A stretch of 64,000 nucleotides of DNA from Clostridiales bacterium (GCA_017428155.1 JAFRRJ010000052.1:1-64000); one strand, 5' to 3'. Shown: positions 54,746-63,690, numbered from the stretch's first letter. The notes: generated by a model not told the origin, from the sequence alone. Program-made: numbers and translations.

Positions 54746-55281
54746 TGAAGAATATTCCGGTAATAAGAACAGCAAGCGTCATTGACGCACCTGAAGTATC
54801 GCGCCTCTTAAGAAGCGCGATGCTTACTTATTGCGCAGATTCCGGTATATCGTCTTCCCTTCTCGAAGCCATGACCGAGAGTGTCGACAGCGTAGCGGAC
54901 AGAATACTCCGCCAGACATGCCTTATTGCGCTCCTCGACGGAAAGATAATCGGCACGGTCTGCATCAAGACGGTAAATAATCCTTTGGTATACAGCTTCT
55001 CGGATAAGACATATGATTTCTTAAGGTCTTCCTGCTGCGGCAGTTATATCTCGAGATTCGCAGTTGCGGAGAGCTACAGGAAGACAGGCATCGGAATTGA
55101 CCTCATCACAAGGGCCATGGACTATGCGAGAGCATCAGGAAGCGACATGGTGCTCCTTCATTCTGCTGCAAGCAATGACAGAATGGTGGATTTCTACGCC
55201 AAGCGTGGATTCGATCTTATTGATTCAGAGAATTCAAGAGGCTATATGCGCGGGCTCTTTGCCAATAAACTGGTCAAATAG
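54745..55281 (+). CDS. GNAT-family N-acetyltransferase at the end of the arginine operon
   Basis: A 178-residue GNAT protein with the acetyl-CoA pyrophosphate loop YRKTGIGIDLI and the following helix. Its ATG overlaps the argF stop by 1 nt, so it is coupled to arginine synthesis. The operon has no argJ or argA, so this could be an N-acetylglutamate synthase; the sequence alone cannot show the substrate. The 3' end overlaps ispE by 8 nt on the other strand. Confidence 0.82.
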   Translation: MKNIPVIRTASVIDAPEVSRLLRSAMLTYCADSGISSSLLEAMTESVDSVADRILRQTCLIALLDGKIIGTVCIKTVNNPLVYSFSDKTYDFLRSSCCGSYISRFAVAESYRKTGIGIDLITRAMDYARASGSDMVLLHSAASNDRMVDFYAKRGFDLIDSENSRGYMRGLFANKLVK

Positions 55282-56224
55282 TATCTGAAGAAAAGACGTC
55301 ACAGTCAGAAAACCTCTCATCGTTCCTGATCTGCTCATATGCCCGGTCTCTGGCATTTCCGTCTTCATACATCGCGAAAACAGCACTTCCCGAACCGGTC
55401 ATCCTTGAATAGACGGCACCTGTTCCAAGCAGAGCCTCCCTGATATCTGATATCTCAGGAAGCTTTTCAAAAGAAGGCGCTTCAAGATCATTCGTAAGAA
55501 GATCTGCGCCTTTAAGGAATCTTGCAAGCGGATCTCCGCCTTCAGAATTAAGTGAATTGATATATTCAGAATAACGGCCGTGATCAAACGGCGGCAACGG
55601 TCTGCTGTCGATCGCACGAAAGCATTCGGGGGTCGATACGCCCACGGAAGGCTTTACGATAAGCAAAGGGATGCCGGCAAGAGAATCAAGAACTTTGATA
55701 TCCTCGCCCACTCTCTCACATAGACATGTTCCGCCATAAAGGAAGAACGGGACATCAGCACCGACATTTACAGCGAGCTGGTTCAATTCCGATTCTGTGA
55801 AAGGATCTCCGAAGTGTTCCTGAAGGACCATCAGAACAGCTGCTGCATCCGAGCTCCCGCCGCCCATTCCGGATTCGGAAGGGATCCTCTTGGTTAAGAC
55901 CATCTCGATATAAGGAAATGTGCCGTTCTTAAGAACTGACGCATTGGAAACCGAAGGATCTGCTGATGCCTTTTTGCGTAAAGATGAGAAGAATCTGTCC
56001 CTTGCCTTGCGGCAAAGATTCTTTTCAGGATCTATATCATCCCTGCCAATGCACTTGATCTCAAAGCCCTCTTCCCTCTCAGGATAGATATTGACCGTAA
56101 GACTGTCAGAAAGATCAATCTCCTGCATAACCGAATAAAGGCTGTGATAGCCGTTAGGCAGGATTCCGCAAACACGCAAGAACAGATTTATCTTGGCATT
56201 AGCTGTTATCTCATAAGAATCCAT
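55274..56224 (-). CDS. ispE: 4-diphosphocytidyl-2-C-methyl-D-erythritol kinase
   Basis: IspE (316 aa) is the fourth enzyme of the MEP isoprenoid pathway. The GHMP motifs are ANAKINLFLRV (near residue 8), SESGMGGGSSDAAAVL (ATP loop) and the C-terminal MTGSGSAVFAMY. The ATG at 56224 is preceded by GGAG 6 nt away; a TTG four codons earlier is less likely. The convergent arginine operon gene overlaps its 3' end by 8 nt. Confidence 0.95.
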   Translation of the reverse strand: MDSYEITANAKINLFLRVCGILPNGYHSLYSVMQEIDLSDSLTVNIYPEREEGFEIKCIGRDDIDPEKNLCRKARDRFFSSLRKKASADPSVSNASVLKNGTFPYIEMVLTKRIPSESGMGGGSSDAAAVLMVLQEHFGDPFTESELNQLAVNVGADVPFFLYGGTCLCERVGEDIKVLDSLAGIPLLIVKPSVGVSTPECFRAIDSRPLPPFDHGRYSEYINSLNSEGGDPLARFLKGADLLTNDLEAPSFEKLPEISDIREALLGTGAVYSRMTGSGSAVFAMYEDGNARDRAYEQIRNDERFSDCDVFSSDTI

Positions 56225-56283
56225 CAGGATCTCCAATCGTTGCCCCGTCAGTGACGGGAAAAGTGTGTGTTATTGATTTTACA

Positions 56284-56312
56284 ATACAATTAAAATAAAT
56301 AAAAGTTGACAA
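56284..56312 (-). promoter_or_regulatory. Possible ispE promoter
   Basis: Minus strand TTGTCA (56307-56312), 17-bp spacer, TTGTAT (56284-56289), about 60 bp before ispE and just past the veg terminator. Confidence 0.5.
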
Positions 56313-56335
56313 ATGATCAGCGCGGGAAAGGCATA

Positions 56336-56380
56336 TAAAAAGACACCTCAAAACCTGGCAGAACAGGTAACGGGTGTCTT
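56336..56380 (-). terminator. Terminator after the veg gene
   Basis: Minus-strand outer stem AAGACACC with GGTGTCTT, an inner stem ACCTG/CAGGT, followed by TTTTTAT. It lies 26 nt past the stop. Confidence 0.85.
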
Positions 56381-56405
56381 GTTGTTCTTATCCCTGACTT
56401 CAGGC

Positions 56406-56678
56406 TCAGACTGCTACTACGTCTTCCTGTGTCTTCTCCGGCATAATACCGACTCTTACAGTTCTTGTAAGAACATCAATATAGGAGAAGGATACGACAG
56501 ACTGCTTGCCTGCCTCATTGTTGCAGAGCATTGTGAAAACGTTGGGATAGCAGTGCTCGACTGTGCCGATGTAAGTGATGATCCTCTTACGGCCTCCGTT
56601 CGTCTTGCAGACGATGCGCTTGCCGATAAGCTCTTGGAATTTTGCTTTGCACATTTCCAGATCAGAACTGATTATCAT
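56406..56678 (-). CDS. veg: Veg family protein (DUF1021)
   Basis: A 90-residue protein from the ATG at 56678, 8 nt after GGAGG. The core GKRIVCKTNGGRKRIITYIGTVEHCYPNVF and the SYIDVLTRTVRV segment match B. subtilis Veg, which is linked to biofilm control and is read from a very strong promoter. The next gene is ispE, the same neighbourhood as in Bacillus. The exact function is unknown. Confidence 0.9.
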   Translation of the reverse strand: MIISSDLEMCKAKFQELIGKRIVCKTNGGRKRIITYIGTVEHCYPNVFTMLCNNEAGKQSVVSFSYIDVLTRTVRVGIMPEKTQEDVVAV

Positions 56679-56765
56679 AAGTATTTCCTCCACCAGGAAA
56701 TTCATGTTGTGAAATGCTTCAGTAACCTTACAGCAATATTACGGAAATATTTCCAACATGCACCA

Positions 56766-56794
56766 ATGCTAACATTTCCTTGACAACTTGTCAA
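56766..56794 (-). promoter_or_regulatory. veg promoter
   Basis: Minus strand TTGACA (56789-56794), 17-bp spacer, TAGCAT (56766-56771), with CAACTTGTCAACG around the -35 forming a short inverted repeat (TTGACAAGTTGTCAA). A strong promoter is expected for veg. Confidence 0.75.
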
Positions 56795-56895
56795 CGTAGA
56801 ACACAACATTTAGTAAAAAAACCGCAGGTATCCTACAAAATATAGTGGTGAGTCGTTCAAAAGCACAAATCTTACAGTTCAGCTTTCACGCGTGA

Positions 56896-56924
56896 TTGAA
56901 AAGCCTCTCTTTTTACAATACAAT
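56896..56924 (+). promoter_or_regulatory. fhs promoter
   Basis: TTGAAA (56896-56901), 17-bp spacer, TACAAT (56919-56924), about 34 bp before the ribosome site AGGAGAGG. No riboswitch of the tetrahydrofolate type fits between promoter and gene. Confidence 0.75.
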
Positions 56925-56964
56925 CGTATTCATATTCCAAAAATAAAGACAGGAGAGGCCAGAT

Positions 56965-58638
56965 ATGCTTAGTGACATTGAGATAGCTCAGAGTGCAAAG
57001 ATCAACCCCGTAACAAAGGTAGCAGAGCAATTGGGAATCGATACCGACAAGCTCGAATTATACGGAAAATACAAAGCAAAGCTCCCGCTGGAATACGTGG
57101 AGAGTCTTCCCGCTAACCCCGATGTCAAATTGATCCTCGTTACTGCCATGAACCCCACTCCGGCAGGCGAAGGCAAAACAACAGTCAGCATAGGTCTCGC
57201 CCAGGGCTTAAAGCTCATCGGCAAAAAGCCGGTCCTTGCCTTGAGAGAACCCTCTTTAGGTCCTGTCTTCGGCGTTAAGGGCGGCGCCTGCGGAGGCGGA
57301 TATTCACAAGTCGTTCCGATGGAAGACATCAATCTTCACTTTACAGGCGACATTCACGCAATAACAACGGCAAACAATCTTCTTGCCGCCATGATCGACA
57401 ACCACCTTTTCCAGGGCAATGAATTAAGACTCGACAAGGACAGGATCCTCTGGAAGAGATGTCTTGATATGAACGACAGATGCCTCAGAGCGGTAACTGT
57501 CGGTGTCGGCGGCGGAACAAAGGGCGTCACACGTCCCGAGATCTTCCAGATCACGGCTGCATCCGAGATCATGGCTATCCTCTGCCTTGCAAAGGATATG
57601 GATGATCTCAAGACAAGACTCGACAGGATCGCTATAGCTTACGATCTGAACGGCAATCTTGTAACTGCAGGCAAGCTCGGCGCTACAGGCGCTCTTGCAA
57701 CATGCCTCAAGGACGCTATGTGCCCTAACCTCGTTCAGTCTCTTGAAGGCGTTCCCGCATTTGTTCACGGCGGACCTTTTGCAAATATCTCACACGGATG
57801 CAACACATGCATCGCTACCAAGACAGCATTAAAACTCGGTGATATCGTCGTTACCGAAGCAGGATTCGGCGCTGATCTCGGAGCTGAAAAGTTCCTGGAC
57901 ATCAAGTGCAGAGACCTCGGCATCTGGCCTGACCTCGTTGTTATCGTAACAACAGTCAGATCTTTGAAGTACAACGCAGGCATCCCCAAAGACAAGCTCT
58001 CAGAGCCCAATCCCGAAGCTGTAAAGGCCGGTCTTGCAAATGTTCTTAAGCATATCGAAAACATGCAGAACTTCGGCGTTCCGGTCCTCGTCGCATCCAA
58101 CAGATTCCTTTCAGATACCGAAGAGGAACTCGCCATCGTCGAAGAGGCATGCAAAGCTACAGGTGCTGACTTTGCTCCTGCCGAGATCTTTGCAAAGGGC
58201 GGAGAAGGCGGAATCGATCTCGCAAACAAAGCTGTATCGATCCTTGATCAGAACAAGCCCAAGAATCCTGTCTACACATATGAACTTACGGATTCTGTTG
58301 AAGAAAAGATCAGCAAAGTCGCAACCAAGGTTTACGGTGCTTCTGATGTGGATATCCTTCCCGAAGCAGCAGCAAAAATAAAAGAATTCGTTGACAAGGG
58401 CTACGGCAATCTTCCGATCTGCATCGCAAAGACACAGTATTCACTGTCAGATGATCCGAAGAAGCTCGGAAACCCCGCAGGATTCACCCTCACAGTCAGG
58501 GACTGCTTCCTTTCAGCAGGTGCAGGCTATCTCGTTATACTTACAGGCACGATCGTCACGATGCCGGGCCTTCCTCCGCACCCTGCGGCAATGGATATCG
58601 ACATCGACGACAACGGTGTGATCACAGGACTGTTCTGA
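56965..58638 (+). CDS. fhs: Formate-tetrahydrofolate ligase
   Basis: Fhs (557 aa) joins formate to tetrahydrofolate using ATP, giving 10-formyl-THF. In anaerobes it is part of one-carbon and acetogenic or purinolytic metabolism. The ATP loop NPTPAGEGKTTVSIGL (about 60-75) and REPSLGPVFGVKGGACGGGYSQV are unmistakable, and the length is exact for the family. The gene starts behind a good ribosome site and its own promoter. Confidence 0.98.
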   Translation: MLSDIEIAQSAKINPVTKVAEQLGIDTDKLELYGKYKAKLPLEYVESLPANPDVKLILVTAMNPTPAGEGKTTVSIGLAQGLKLIGKKPVLALREPSLGPVFGVKGGACGGGYSQVVPMEDINLHFTGDIHAITTANNLLAAMIDNHLFQGNELRLDKDRILWKRCLDMNDRCLRAVTVGVGGGTKGVTRPEIFQITAASEIMAILCLAKDMDDLKTRLDRIAIAYDLNGNLVTAGKLGATGALATCLKDAMCPNLVQSLEGVPAFVHGGPFANISHGCNTCIATKTALKLGDIVVTEAGFGADLGAEKFLDIKCRDLGIWPDLVVIVTTVRSLKYNAGIPKDKLSEPNPEAVKAGLANVLKHIENMQNFGVPVLVASNRFLSDTEEELAIVEEACKATGADFAPAEIFAKGGEGGIDLANKAVSILDQNKPKNPVYTYELTDSVEEKISKVATKVYGASDVDILPEAAAKIKEFVDKGYGNLPICIAKTQYSLSDDPKKLGNPAGFTLTVRDCFLSAGAGYLVILTGTIVTMPGLPPHPAAMDIDIDDNGVITGLF

Positions 58639-58644
58639 TACCTG

Positions 58645-59886
58645 ATGAAACGGCCTAATCCGACATTTCTGAAAAAAGCCGAGGGGATCAAGACGTACCG
58701 CAAAAAGCGTACGCTCATAATCATACTCGTTTTACTGGTGATCACCTTCGTGGTCGTATTTATCAGCAGCATAGCGTCAGCCCAGGACACATACAAACTT
58801 ATGTTTCCCGGGCTTGTCGGTGCCGCAACGAGCACGACCACCTCTTATTCGGAATATCAAAGGCCGGTACATACAACAACAGAATCGACCACGGAAGTTA
58901 CAACAACGGCAACGACAACCGTTCCCCACGCAGTGCTCGCTGCTACGGCTACTCCGACGCCCGAGCCTTATACGACCGAGTCACAGAACAATTCACCTGA
59001 CCCGTTCTCCGAGTACAATAATTTCAGCTTCAAGCCGATGGGGGTTCAGACAGCCACCTATCAGGAACGTGCAGTTGCCCTTGACGAACTGAAGGAAAAG
59101 GTTACCAAATACCAGAAAAACCATCCTAACATGAGGATCTGCTACGATTTTATCGCCCTTTCCTCCGGTGAACATCTCGGAATTGACGAACTGGATCCGG
59201 TCCTTCCTTCCGGTGCCATGGCTATTCCATTTTCGATCGTTTACTACGATAAGATATCCGGAGTCACGGGGCCTTTGTCCGAGACCGTGACCTACGACGG
59301 CAACTACAGCGGATCACGCAACTCATCTTATATCGCAAAAACCTACACATACGGCAAAGCATTTTATATGCGCACGATCCTGAATTACGCTATTGCAAAA
59401 AACGACAGCATAGCTTTGAACTACCTGATCGAAAAGCTTGGCGGCCTTGATGAGGCCGTGGCTTCTGTAAATGAGATCAGCGGATATATTCCCTACAACG
59501 AAGCCAGGATCTACAAGGATTACCGCGGAAAGGAATTCCGCGCTCCAGGCACGATATCATGCTATGACATGGGCAACTATATATCATATATGTACCACGT
59601 GTTCATCAATGATCCCCAGATAAACCAGCGTCTCTTTAATGATATGGCAGCTAATGAAGTCGAATCGCCTCTCTCGGCAGCTTTCCCTCTTAGCGCAAAG
59701 ATACTTCACGTTCTCGGCCGCAACACGGACCGCAACGCATATCTCGAGTGCGCGATAATAGACTATAAGGAACCGATAGCTCTCGTTATATATGTCGAAG
59801 CATCGTCACCCGATGCCGCCGGCACGGCTATCGCGACATTAGGCGGATATACACAGCAATATATTGAGGCCTGCTACACGCCCTGA
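58645..59886 (+). CDS. Membrane-anchored beta-lactamase-fold protein, catalytic motif degenerate
   Basis: A 413-residue protein: short basic cytoplasmic end, membrane helix 22-45, a Thr/Pro/Ser-rich wall linker (about 60-120), then a domain (about 140-413) resembling class A beta-lactamase-like (beta-lactamase2) serine hydrolases. The position expected for SxxK reads SGAM (189-192), so the lysine is missing and the fold is probably inactive as a hydrolase. KNDSIALNYLIEKLGG resembles the second (SDN-type) region. It starts 6 nt past fhs and so is probably co-transcribed with it. A scaffold or binding role is inferred. Confidence 0.75.
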   Translation: MKRPNPTFLKKAEGIKTYRKKRTLIIILVLLVITFVVVFISSIASAQDTYKLMFPGLVGAATSTTTSYSEYQRPVHTTTESTTEVTTTATTTVPHAVLAATATPTPEPYTTESQNNSPDPFSEYNNFSFKPMGVQTATYQERAVALDELKEKVTKYQKNHPNMRICYDFIALSSGEHLGIDELDPVLPSGAMAIPFSIVYYDKISGVTGPLSETVTYDGNYSGSRNSSYIAKTYTYGKAFYMRTILNYAIAKNDSIALNYLIEKLGGLDEAVASVNEISGYIPYNEARIYKDYRGKEFRAPGTISCYDMGNYISYMYHVFINDPQINQRLFNDMAANEVESPLSAAFPLSAKILHVLGRNTDRNAYLECAIIDYKEPIALVIYVEASSPDAAGTAIATLGGYTQQYIEACYTP

Positions 59887-59888
59887 AG

Positions 59889-59912
59889 CAGCTCCTGTAA
59901 TTGAGGAACTTT
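59889..59912 (+). terminator. Weak terminator-like hairpin
   Basis: A 7-bp stem with one mismatch (AGCTCCT with AGGAACT), then TTTTG. Placed directly after the stop of the beta-lactamase-fold gene. Short and imperfect. Confidence 0.35.
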
Positions 59913-59944
59913 TGTGTTGTTCTGACATTGTCCGCATAATCGAA

Positions 59945-59972
59945 CTGATAATAAAAATATTTATGATATAAT
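59945..59972 (+). promoter_or_regulatory. Promoter of the SRP RNA gene
   Basis: CTGATA (59945-59950), 16-bp spacer, TATAAT (59967-59972). The expected start is near 59979, about 10 nt before the closing helix of the RNA. Confidence 0.6.
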
Positions 59973-59989
59973 GCTTCATGTAATTCAGA

Positions 59990-60138
59990 AGTTCGTCCCG
60001 CGCGGTCTGCCGCCGGCCAAGGTCCCGTGCGATTTCGGGCTGTGAACCCTGTCAGGTCCGGAAGGAAGCAGCAGTAAGCGGTTTACGAAGTGCGCCGCGG
60101 GTCAAGCCTTACCGGCGGCAGTTCGGGCGGGACGGACT
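59990..60138 (+). ncRNA. ffs: Signal recognition particle RNA
   Basis: The conserved SRP core GTCAGGTCCGGAAGGAAGCA (GNRA tetraloop helix 8) is at about 60051-60070. The ends pair: AGTTCGTCCCGC (59990-60001) with GCGGGACGGACT (60127-60138), and CTGCCGCCGG with CCGGCGGCAG inside. The length is about 149 nt, so it is larger than the 4.5S form but lacks room for a full Bacillus-type Alu domain. It scaffolds Ffh for targeting membrane proteins. It lies just upstream of dnaX, as in many Firmicutes. The outer ends are approximate. Confidence 0.95.
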
Positions 60139-60180
60139 GTTTTATTTCTCGGTAATATACTTGGGCTTAAGGAATTTGCT

Positions 60181-62445
60181 ATGGAAGATCATATCGTTCT
60201 CTACAGACAATACAGACCCGTTACTTTCGACGACGTTGTCGGTCAGGAAGCGGCAAAAACTGCATTAAGACAATCTGTAGTCGCAAAAAAGCTCGCTCAT
60301 GCTTATCTTTTCTGCGGCCAGCACGGTACAGGCAAGACGACGATCGCCAAGATCTTTGCCCGTGCGGTCAATTGCGAGCATCCCGTTAACGGCAATCCAT
60401 GCAACGAATGCCCGGCATGCAAGGGCATCCTTGACGGTTCGATCCTGGACGTTACCGAGATGGACGCAGCTTCCAATAACGGTGTCGACGACATAAGGCC
60501 GATCCTTCAGGAAGTTAATTTTGCTCCGACGAGGACCACATATAAGGTTTATATAATCGATGAGGTCCATATGCTCTCCAAGGGCGCGTTCAATGCCCTT
60601 CTCAAGACTATAGAGGAACCTCCGAAGCACGTAATATTCATTTTCGCGACCACGGAATCCGACAAGATCCCTGCGACGATCATCTCAAGATGTCAGAGAT
60701 ACGATTTTAAGAGAATACCTATAGATCTTATAAGCGGAAGATTAAGGGAGGTGTGCGGCAAATCCGGCATCAAGGCTTCTGATGACGCTCTCCGCCTTAT
60801 CGCTTCAAGATCTGACGGAGCTCTGCGTGACGCTCTGTCTCTCCTTGATCAGATCTCCGCTATATCAGGAAGCGACAATGAGATAAGTTCACAGGATGTT
60901 GAGCGTATCACGGGCACGGTAGACAGTTCATTCCTTTTCAAGATGGCTAACTGCCTTATCGATGCAAGATTCGACGAACTCATCGATCTTTGTGAGATCC
61001 TTAACGCTTCGGGAAAGAACCAGGCGCGCTTCACGCTTGACCTCGCCGCTTATTTCAGAGACCTTCTCATAATCAGAGTTAAGGCCGATCCCGTTATCTA
61101 TCTGCCCTATCCCAAAGAGACGATCAAGGATATGTATCAGACGGCCGCCAAGGTCAGCGCTGATACCTTGACCGGATATATCAGCTATCTTTCAAAGGAA
61201 TACGCGGAGCTTAGAAAGTCTCCTGATATTCCCACAAGTTTTGAGCTCATGCTCATGCGTCTTTGCGGAAGAAAATCCGCATTACCCGTGACACCTATCG
61301 TTATTCCCGACTTTGAGAAGAAGCAGGCTGAGGCAGCAGGCTCCATCACATTGGATGATGCAAGGACACCTGAGCCGGTCAGGGATACGAAGGAGGAAGA
61401 GCCCGCTAAGCCTGTCTCTGAAGAAGAGAAGAAAGTAGACGTACCGGAAGAGAAGGAATCTCAGACTAAGTCTTCCTTCACTGCTCCAGAGCCTTACAGA
61501 CCGCAGCCGTCTGCTTCTCCTTCACCATACAGACCACAGCCTTCCGCTGCCCCGTCAGGTCTGTTCTCATTTGCTTCCGGTTCTTCCGGCGTGAAGACAC
61601 AAGATGAGGACAAAGCTTCCGAGGAGACTCCTGTTCCCCAAGTCAGTGAATCTTCCAAGGTAATCGAGGCTCCGGAGATACCTGATCCCGAGGAACCGGC
61701 AGAAGATACCGGTGATGAGATCATCCCTGCTGACGAATCATTCAGTGAACATAATGAACCTACCATCTTCTCTTTCATGCCGAAGGAGACTGAGGCACAG
61801 CTGAGTTTCAATTTTGATGAGCCCTCCGAACCTGAAGAGCCGTCAGGATCTTTCAATTTCACTTCGGAAGATACAGCTCCGGCATCACAGGGAGGAATAT
61901 TCTCAGGTCTTTCATCCTCTTTCTTAAAGGATATCGCAGGTGATATCGACATAAAGGAAGAGAAAGCCGAAGAGCCTCCCAAACCCCGTTCGCAGCTTGC
62001 ACAGCAGGCAGATAAGAGCGGTCTTATCGTAGACGGTCCCGGCATAGCAAGAGATACAGTAAGAACTCCCTCTTTTACGGGTGAGGATGCCGATATTGCG
62101 GTAAGGTGGTCGAGCGTCACTTCTTCTCTTAAGGAAGGCAACGAGAATATCGCATTGATACTTGAGCGTACAAGCCTTAAGAAGAACGGCACGTCTGCTT
62201 ATATCGTTTTCGAGGATACGGACTTAAAGCTCCTGTCAAATCTTAAGAAGTCACAGGCTTTCAGGCAGATATCGGCAGGCATTAAGGATGAATTCGGTGC
62301 CGAGCATCTTTACCTTTGCACTTCCGCGCAGTATACAAAACAGGAGATGAAAGACAGGGCAACAGAGCAGGACAGGAAGCTTGACGACTTGAGTGAGCAC
62401 TCCAGAAGTCTTGGTGTTCCGACTGATATACATTTCGGCGACTGA
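60181..62445 (+). CDS. dnaX: DNA polymerase III subunits gamma/tau
   Basis: DnaX (754 aa) is the ATPase of the clamp loader. Walker A is GQHGTGKTT (46-54), followed by a zinc motif (CNECPAC), DEVH (Walker B) and the TIISRC arginine finger. A long acidic, Pro/Ser-rich linker (about 395-610) with repeated PYRPQPSA units leads to the tau C-terminus (about 640-754). No classical frameshift signal was established, so only the long form is called. The 35 bp spacer after the SRP RNA holds the start region. Confidence 0.96.
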   Translation: MEDHIVLYRQYRPVTFDDVVGQEAAKTALRQSVVAKKLAHAYLFCGQHGTGKTTIAKIFARAVNCEHPVNGNPCNECPACKGILDGSILDVTEMDAASNNGVDDIRPILQEVNFAPTRTTYKVYIIDEVHMLSKGAFNALLKTIEEPPKHVIFIFATTESDKIPATIISRCQRYDFKRIPIDLISGRLREVCGKSGIKASDDALRLIASRSDGALRDALSLLDQISAISGSDNEISSQDVERITGTVDSSFLFKMANCLIDARFDELIDLCEILNASGKNQARFTLDLAAYFRDLLIIRVKADPVIYLPYPKETIKDMYQTAAKVSADTLTGYISYLSKEYAELRKSPDIPTSFELMLMRLCGRKSALPVTPIVIPDFEKKQAEAAGSITLDDARTPEPVRDTKEEEPAKPVSEEEKKVDVPEEKESQTKSSFTAPEPYRPQPSASPSPYRPQPSAAPSGLFSFASGSSGVKTQDEDKASEETPVPQVSESSKVIEAPEIPDPEEPAEDTGDEIIPADESFSEHNEPTIFSFMPKETEAQLSFNFDEPSEPEEPSGSFNFTSEDTAPASQGGIFSGLSSSFLKDIAGDIDIKEEKAEEPPKPRSQLAQQADKSGLIVDGPGIARDTVRTPSFTGEDADIAVRWSSVTSSLKEGNENIALILERTSLKKNGTSAYIVFEDTDLKLLSNLKKSQAFRQISAGIKDEFGAEHLYLCTSAQYTKQEMKDRATEQDRKLDDLSEHSRSLGVPTDIHFGD

Positions 62446-62493
62446 ACATATTAAAGAATTAAACAGCTAGAATAATTTTCGGAGGTTATCAAC

Positions 62494-62832
62494 ATGGCAA
62501 AAGGATTCCGCGGCGGCATGGGAATGGGCGGCAATATGGGTCAGGTAGTGGCTCAGGCTCAGAAGATGCAAAGACAGATCGAGATGGCTCAGGCCGAGAT
62601 CCGCGAGATGGAGTTTACAGGCACTGCCGGAGGCGAACTCGTTAAGGTGGTAGTCGGCGGCAATTACAAGATGAAGTCTATAGAACTTTCCAAGGATATC
62701 GTCGATCCCGAGGACATCGAAGGTCTTCAGGATCTCATTATCGCAGCATCCAACCAGGCTCTTGAACAGATCGAGAAGACCAATCAGGAGCGTATCGGAG
62801 CTATTACCGGCGGCATGAAGATGCCCTTCTGA
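62494..62832 (+). CDS. YbaB/EbfC family nucleoid-associated protein
   Basis: A 112-residue DNA-binding protein with the family core AQKMQRQIEMAQAEIREMEFTG and GGNYKMKSIELSKDIVDPED. A Gly/Met-rich N-terminus (KGFRGGMGMGGNMG) precedes it. It lies between dnaX and recR, the usual order. The ribosome site is GGAGG. Confidence 0.95.
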   Translation: MAKGFRGGMGMGGNMGQVVAQAQKMQRQIEMAQAEIREMEFTGTAGGELVKVVVGGNYKMKSIELSKDIVDPEDIEGLQDLIIAASNQALEQIEKTNQERIGAITGGMKMPF

Positions 62833-62834
62833 TA

Positions 62835-63458
62835 ATGGCGAGATATTCACCTTCAATACAGAATCTTATAGCGCAGCTCAGCAGTCTTCCGGGAATCGGA
62901 GGAAAGTCTGCGCAGCGTTTGGCATTTCACATCCTCGCCATGGACGGCAAGGATGCTGATGCTTTGATATCATCTATTACGGCAGCAAGAGGATCGACAA
63001 AAAGGTGCACATGCTGCCAGAATTTCACTGATTCAGACCCCTGCCCTATCTGCTCTGATCCGTTAAGAGACAAGTCAACGGTGCTTGTTGTCGAGTCACC
63101 CAGAGATGTGTCGACATTCGAGCGCGCACACGAGTATAAGGGACTTTATCATGTGCTTCATGGTGTTTTTAATCCGATGAAGTCCATGAGTATTTCAGAT
63201 ACGACCATACCGGATCTGATCAAGCGTCTTGCAGATCATCCCGAGATAAATGAGGTGATCGTTGCGACCAACCAGACTGCGGAGGGCAATGCCACTGCAC
63301 TCTATCTGTCAAGAATGCTCGGACCTTCGGGCATCAAGGTGTCGCGTCTTGCATCAGGGCTTCCCATGGGTTCTGATATCGAATATGCTGATGATTTAAC
63401 GCTGCTTTCCGCCCTGAAGGGCAGAGTAACGCTTACGGGAGATAAGAATGAGGCTTGA
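62835..63458 (+). CDS. recR: Recombination protein RecR
   Basis: RecR (207 aa) acts with RecO and RecF to load RecA on gapped DNA. It has the helix-hairpin-helix part (LPGIGGKSAQRLAFH), a C4 zinc finger (CTCCQNFTDSDPCPIC, about 57-72) and a Toprim domain (VLVVESPRDVSTFER; ATNQTAEGNATALYL). It starts 2 nt after the preceding stop and overlaps the next gene by 11 nt. Confidence 0.96.
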   Translation: MARYSPSIQNLIAQLSSLPGIGGKSAQRLAFHILAMDGKDADALISSITAARGSTKRCTCCQNFTDSDPCPICSDPLRDKSTVLVVESPRDVSTFERAHEYKGLYHVLHGVFNPMKSMSISDTTIPDLIKRLADHPEINEVIVATNQTAEGNATALYLSRMLGPSGIKVSRLASGLPMGSDIEYADDLTLLSALKGRVTLTGDKNEA

Positions 63459-63690
63459 TAAATATCTTAAGTTATCCAGAGTAATAAAGCGCAGGACTGT
63501 TGCAAATGACGTCTGCCAGGCAGGAAGGGTCACGGTCAACGGCAAGCCTGCAAAGCCTTCAGTTCAGCTCAAGGTCGGTGATATTGTATCGATCCTTTTC
63601 GGAAGCGGAGAAGTAAAGTTCAAGGTTACCTCTCTGCCTGAGACTGTAAGGAAAGACGATGCATCCTCAATGTATGAACTGATCGAATAA
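63448..63690 (+). CDS. rqcP: S4-domain RNA-binding protein (RqcP/YabO-like)
   Basis: An 80-residue S4-domain protein with RLDKYLKLSRVIKRRTVAND and GRVTVNGKPAKPSVQLKVGD. It closely follows B. subtilis YabO/RqcP, which acts with RqcH in alanine tailing of stalled nascent chains. It overlaps recR by 11 nt. The gene symbol rests on similarity and on the following divIC-like gene, as in Bacillus. Confidence 0.85.
   Translation: MRLDKYLKLSRVIKRRTVANDVCQAGRVTVNGKPAKPSVQLKVGDIVSILFGSGEVKFKVTSLPETVRKDDASSMYELIE

Noticed and set aside
56706-56964. Tetrahydrofolate riboswitch before fhs
   Set aside because: The space after the promoter is only about 34 nt and none of the riboswitch core is visible.
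61494-62192. 232-codon minus-strand frame inside dnaX
   Set aside because: It lies opposite the low-complexity linker of DnaX; the Ser/Gly-rich product is a by-product of that composition.
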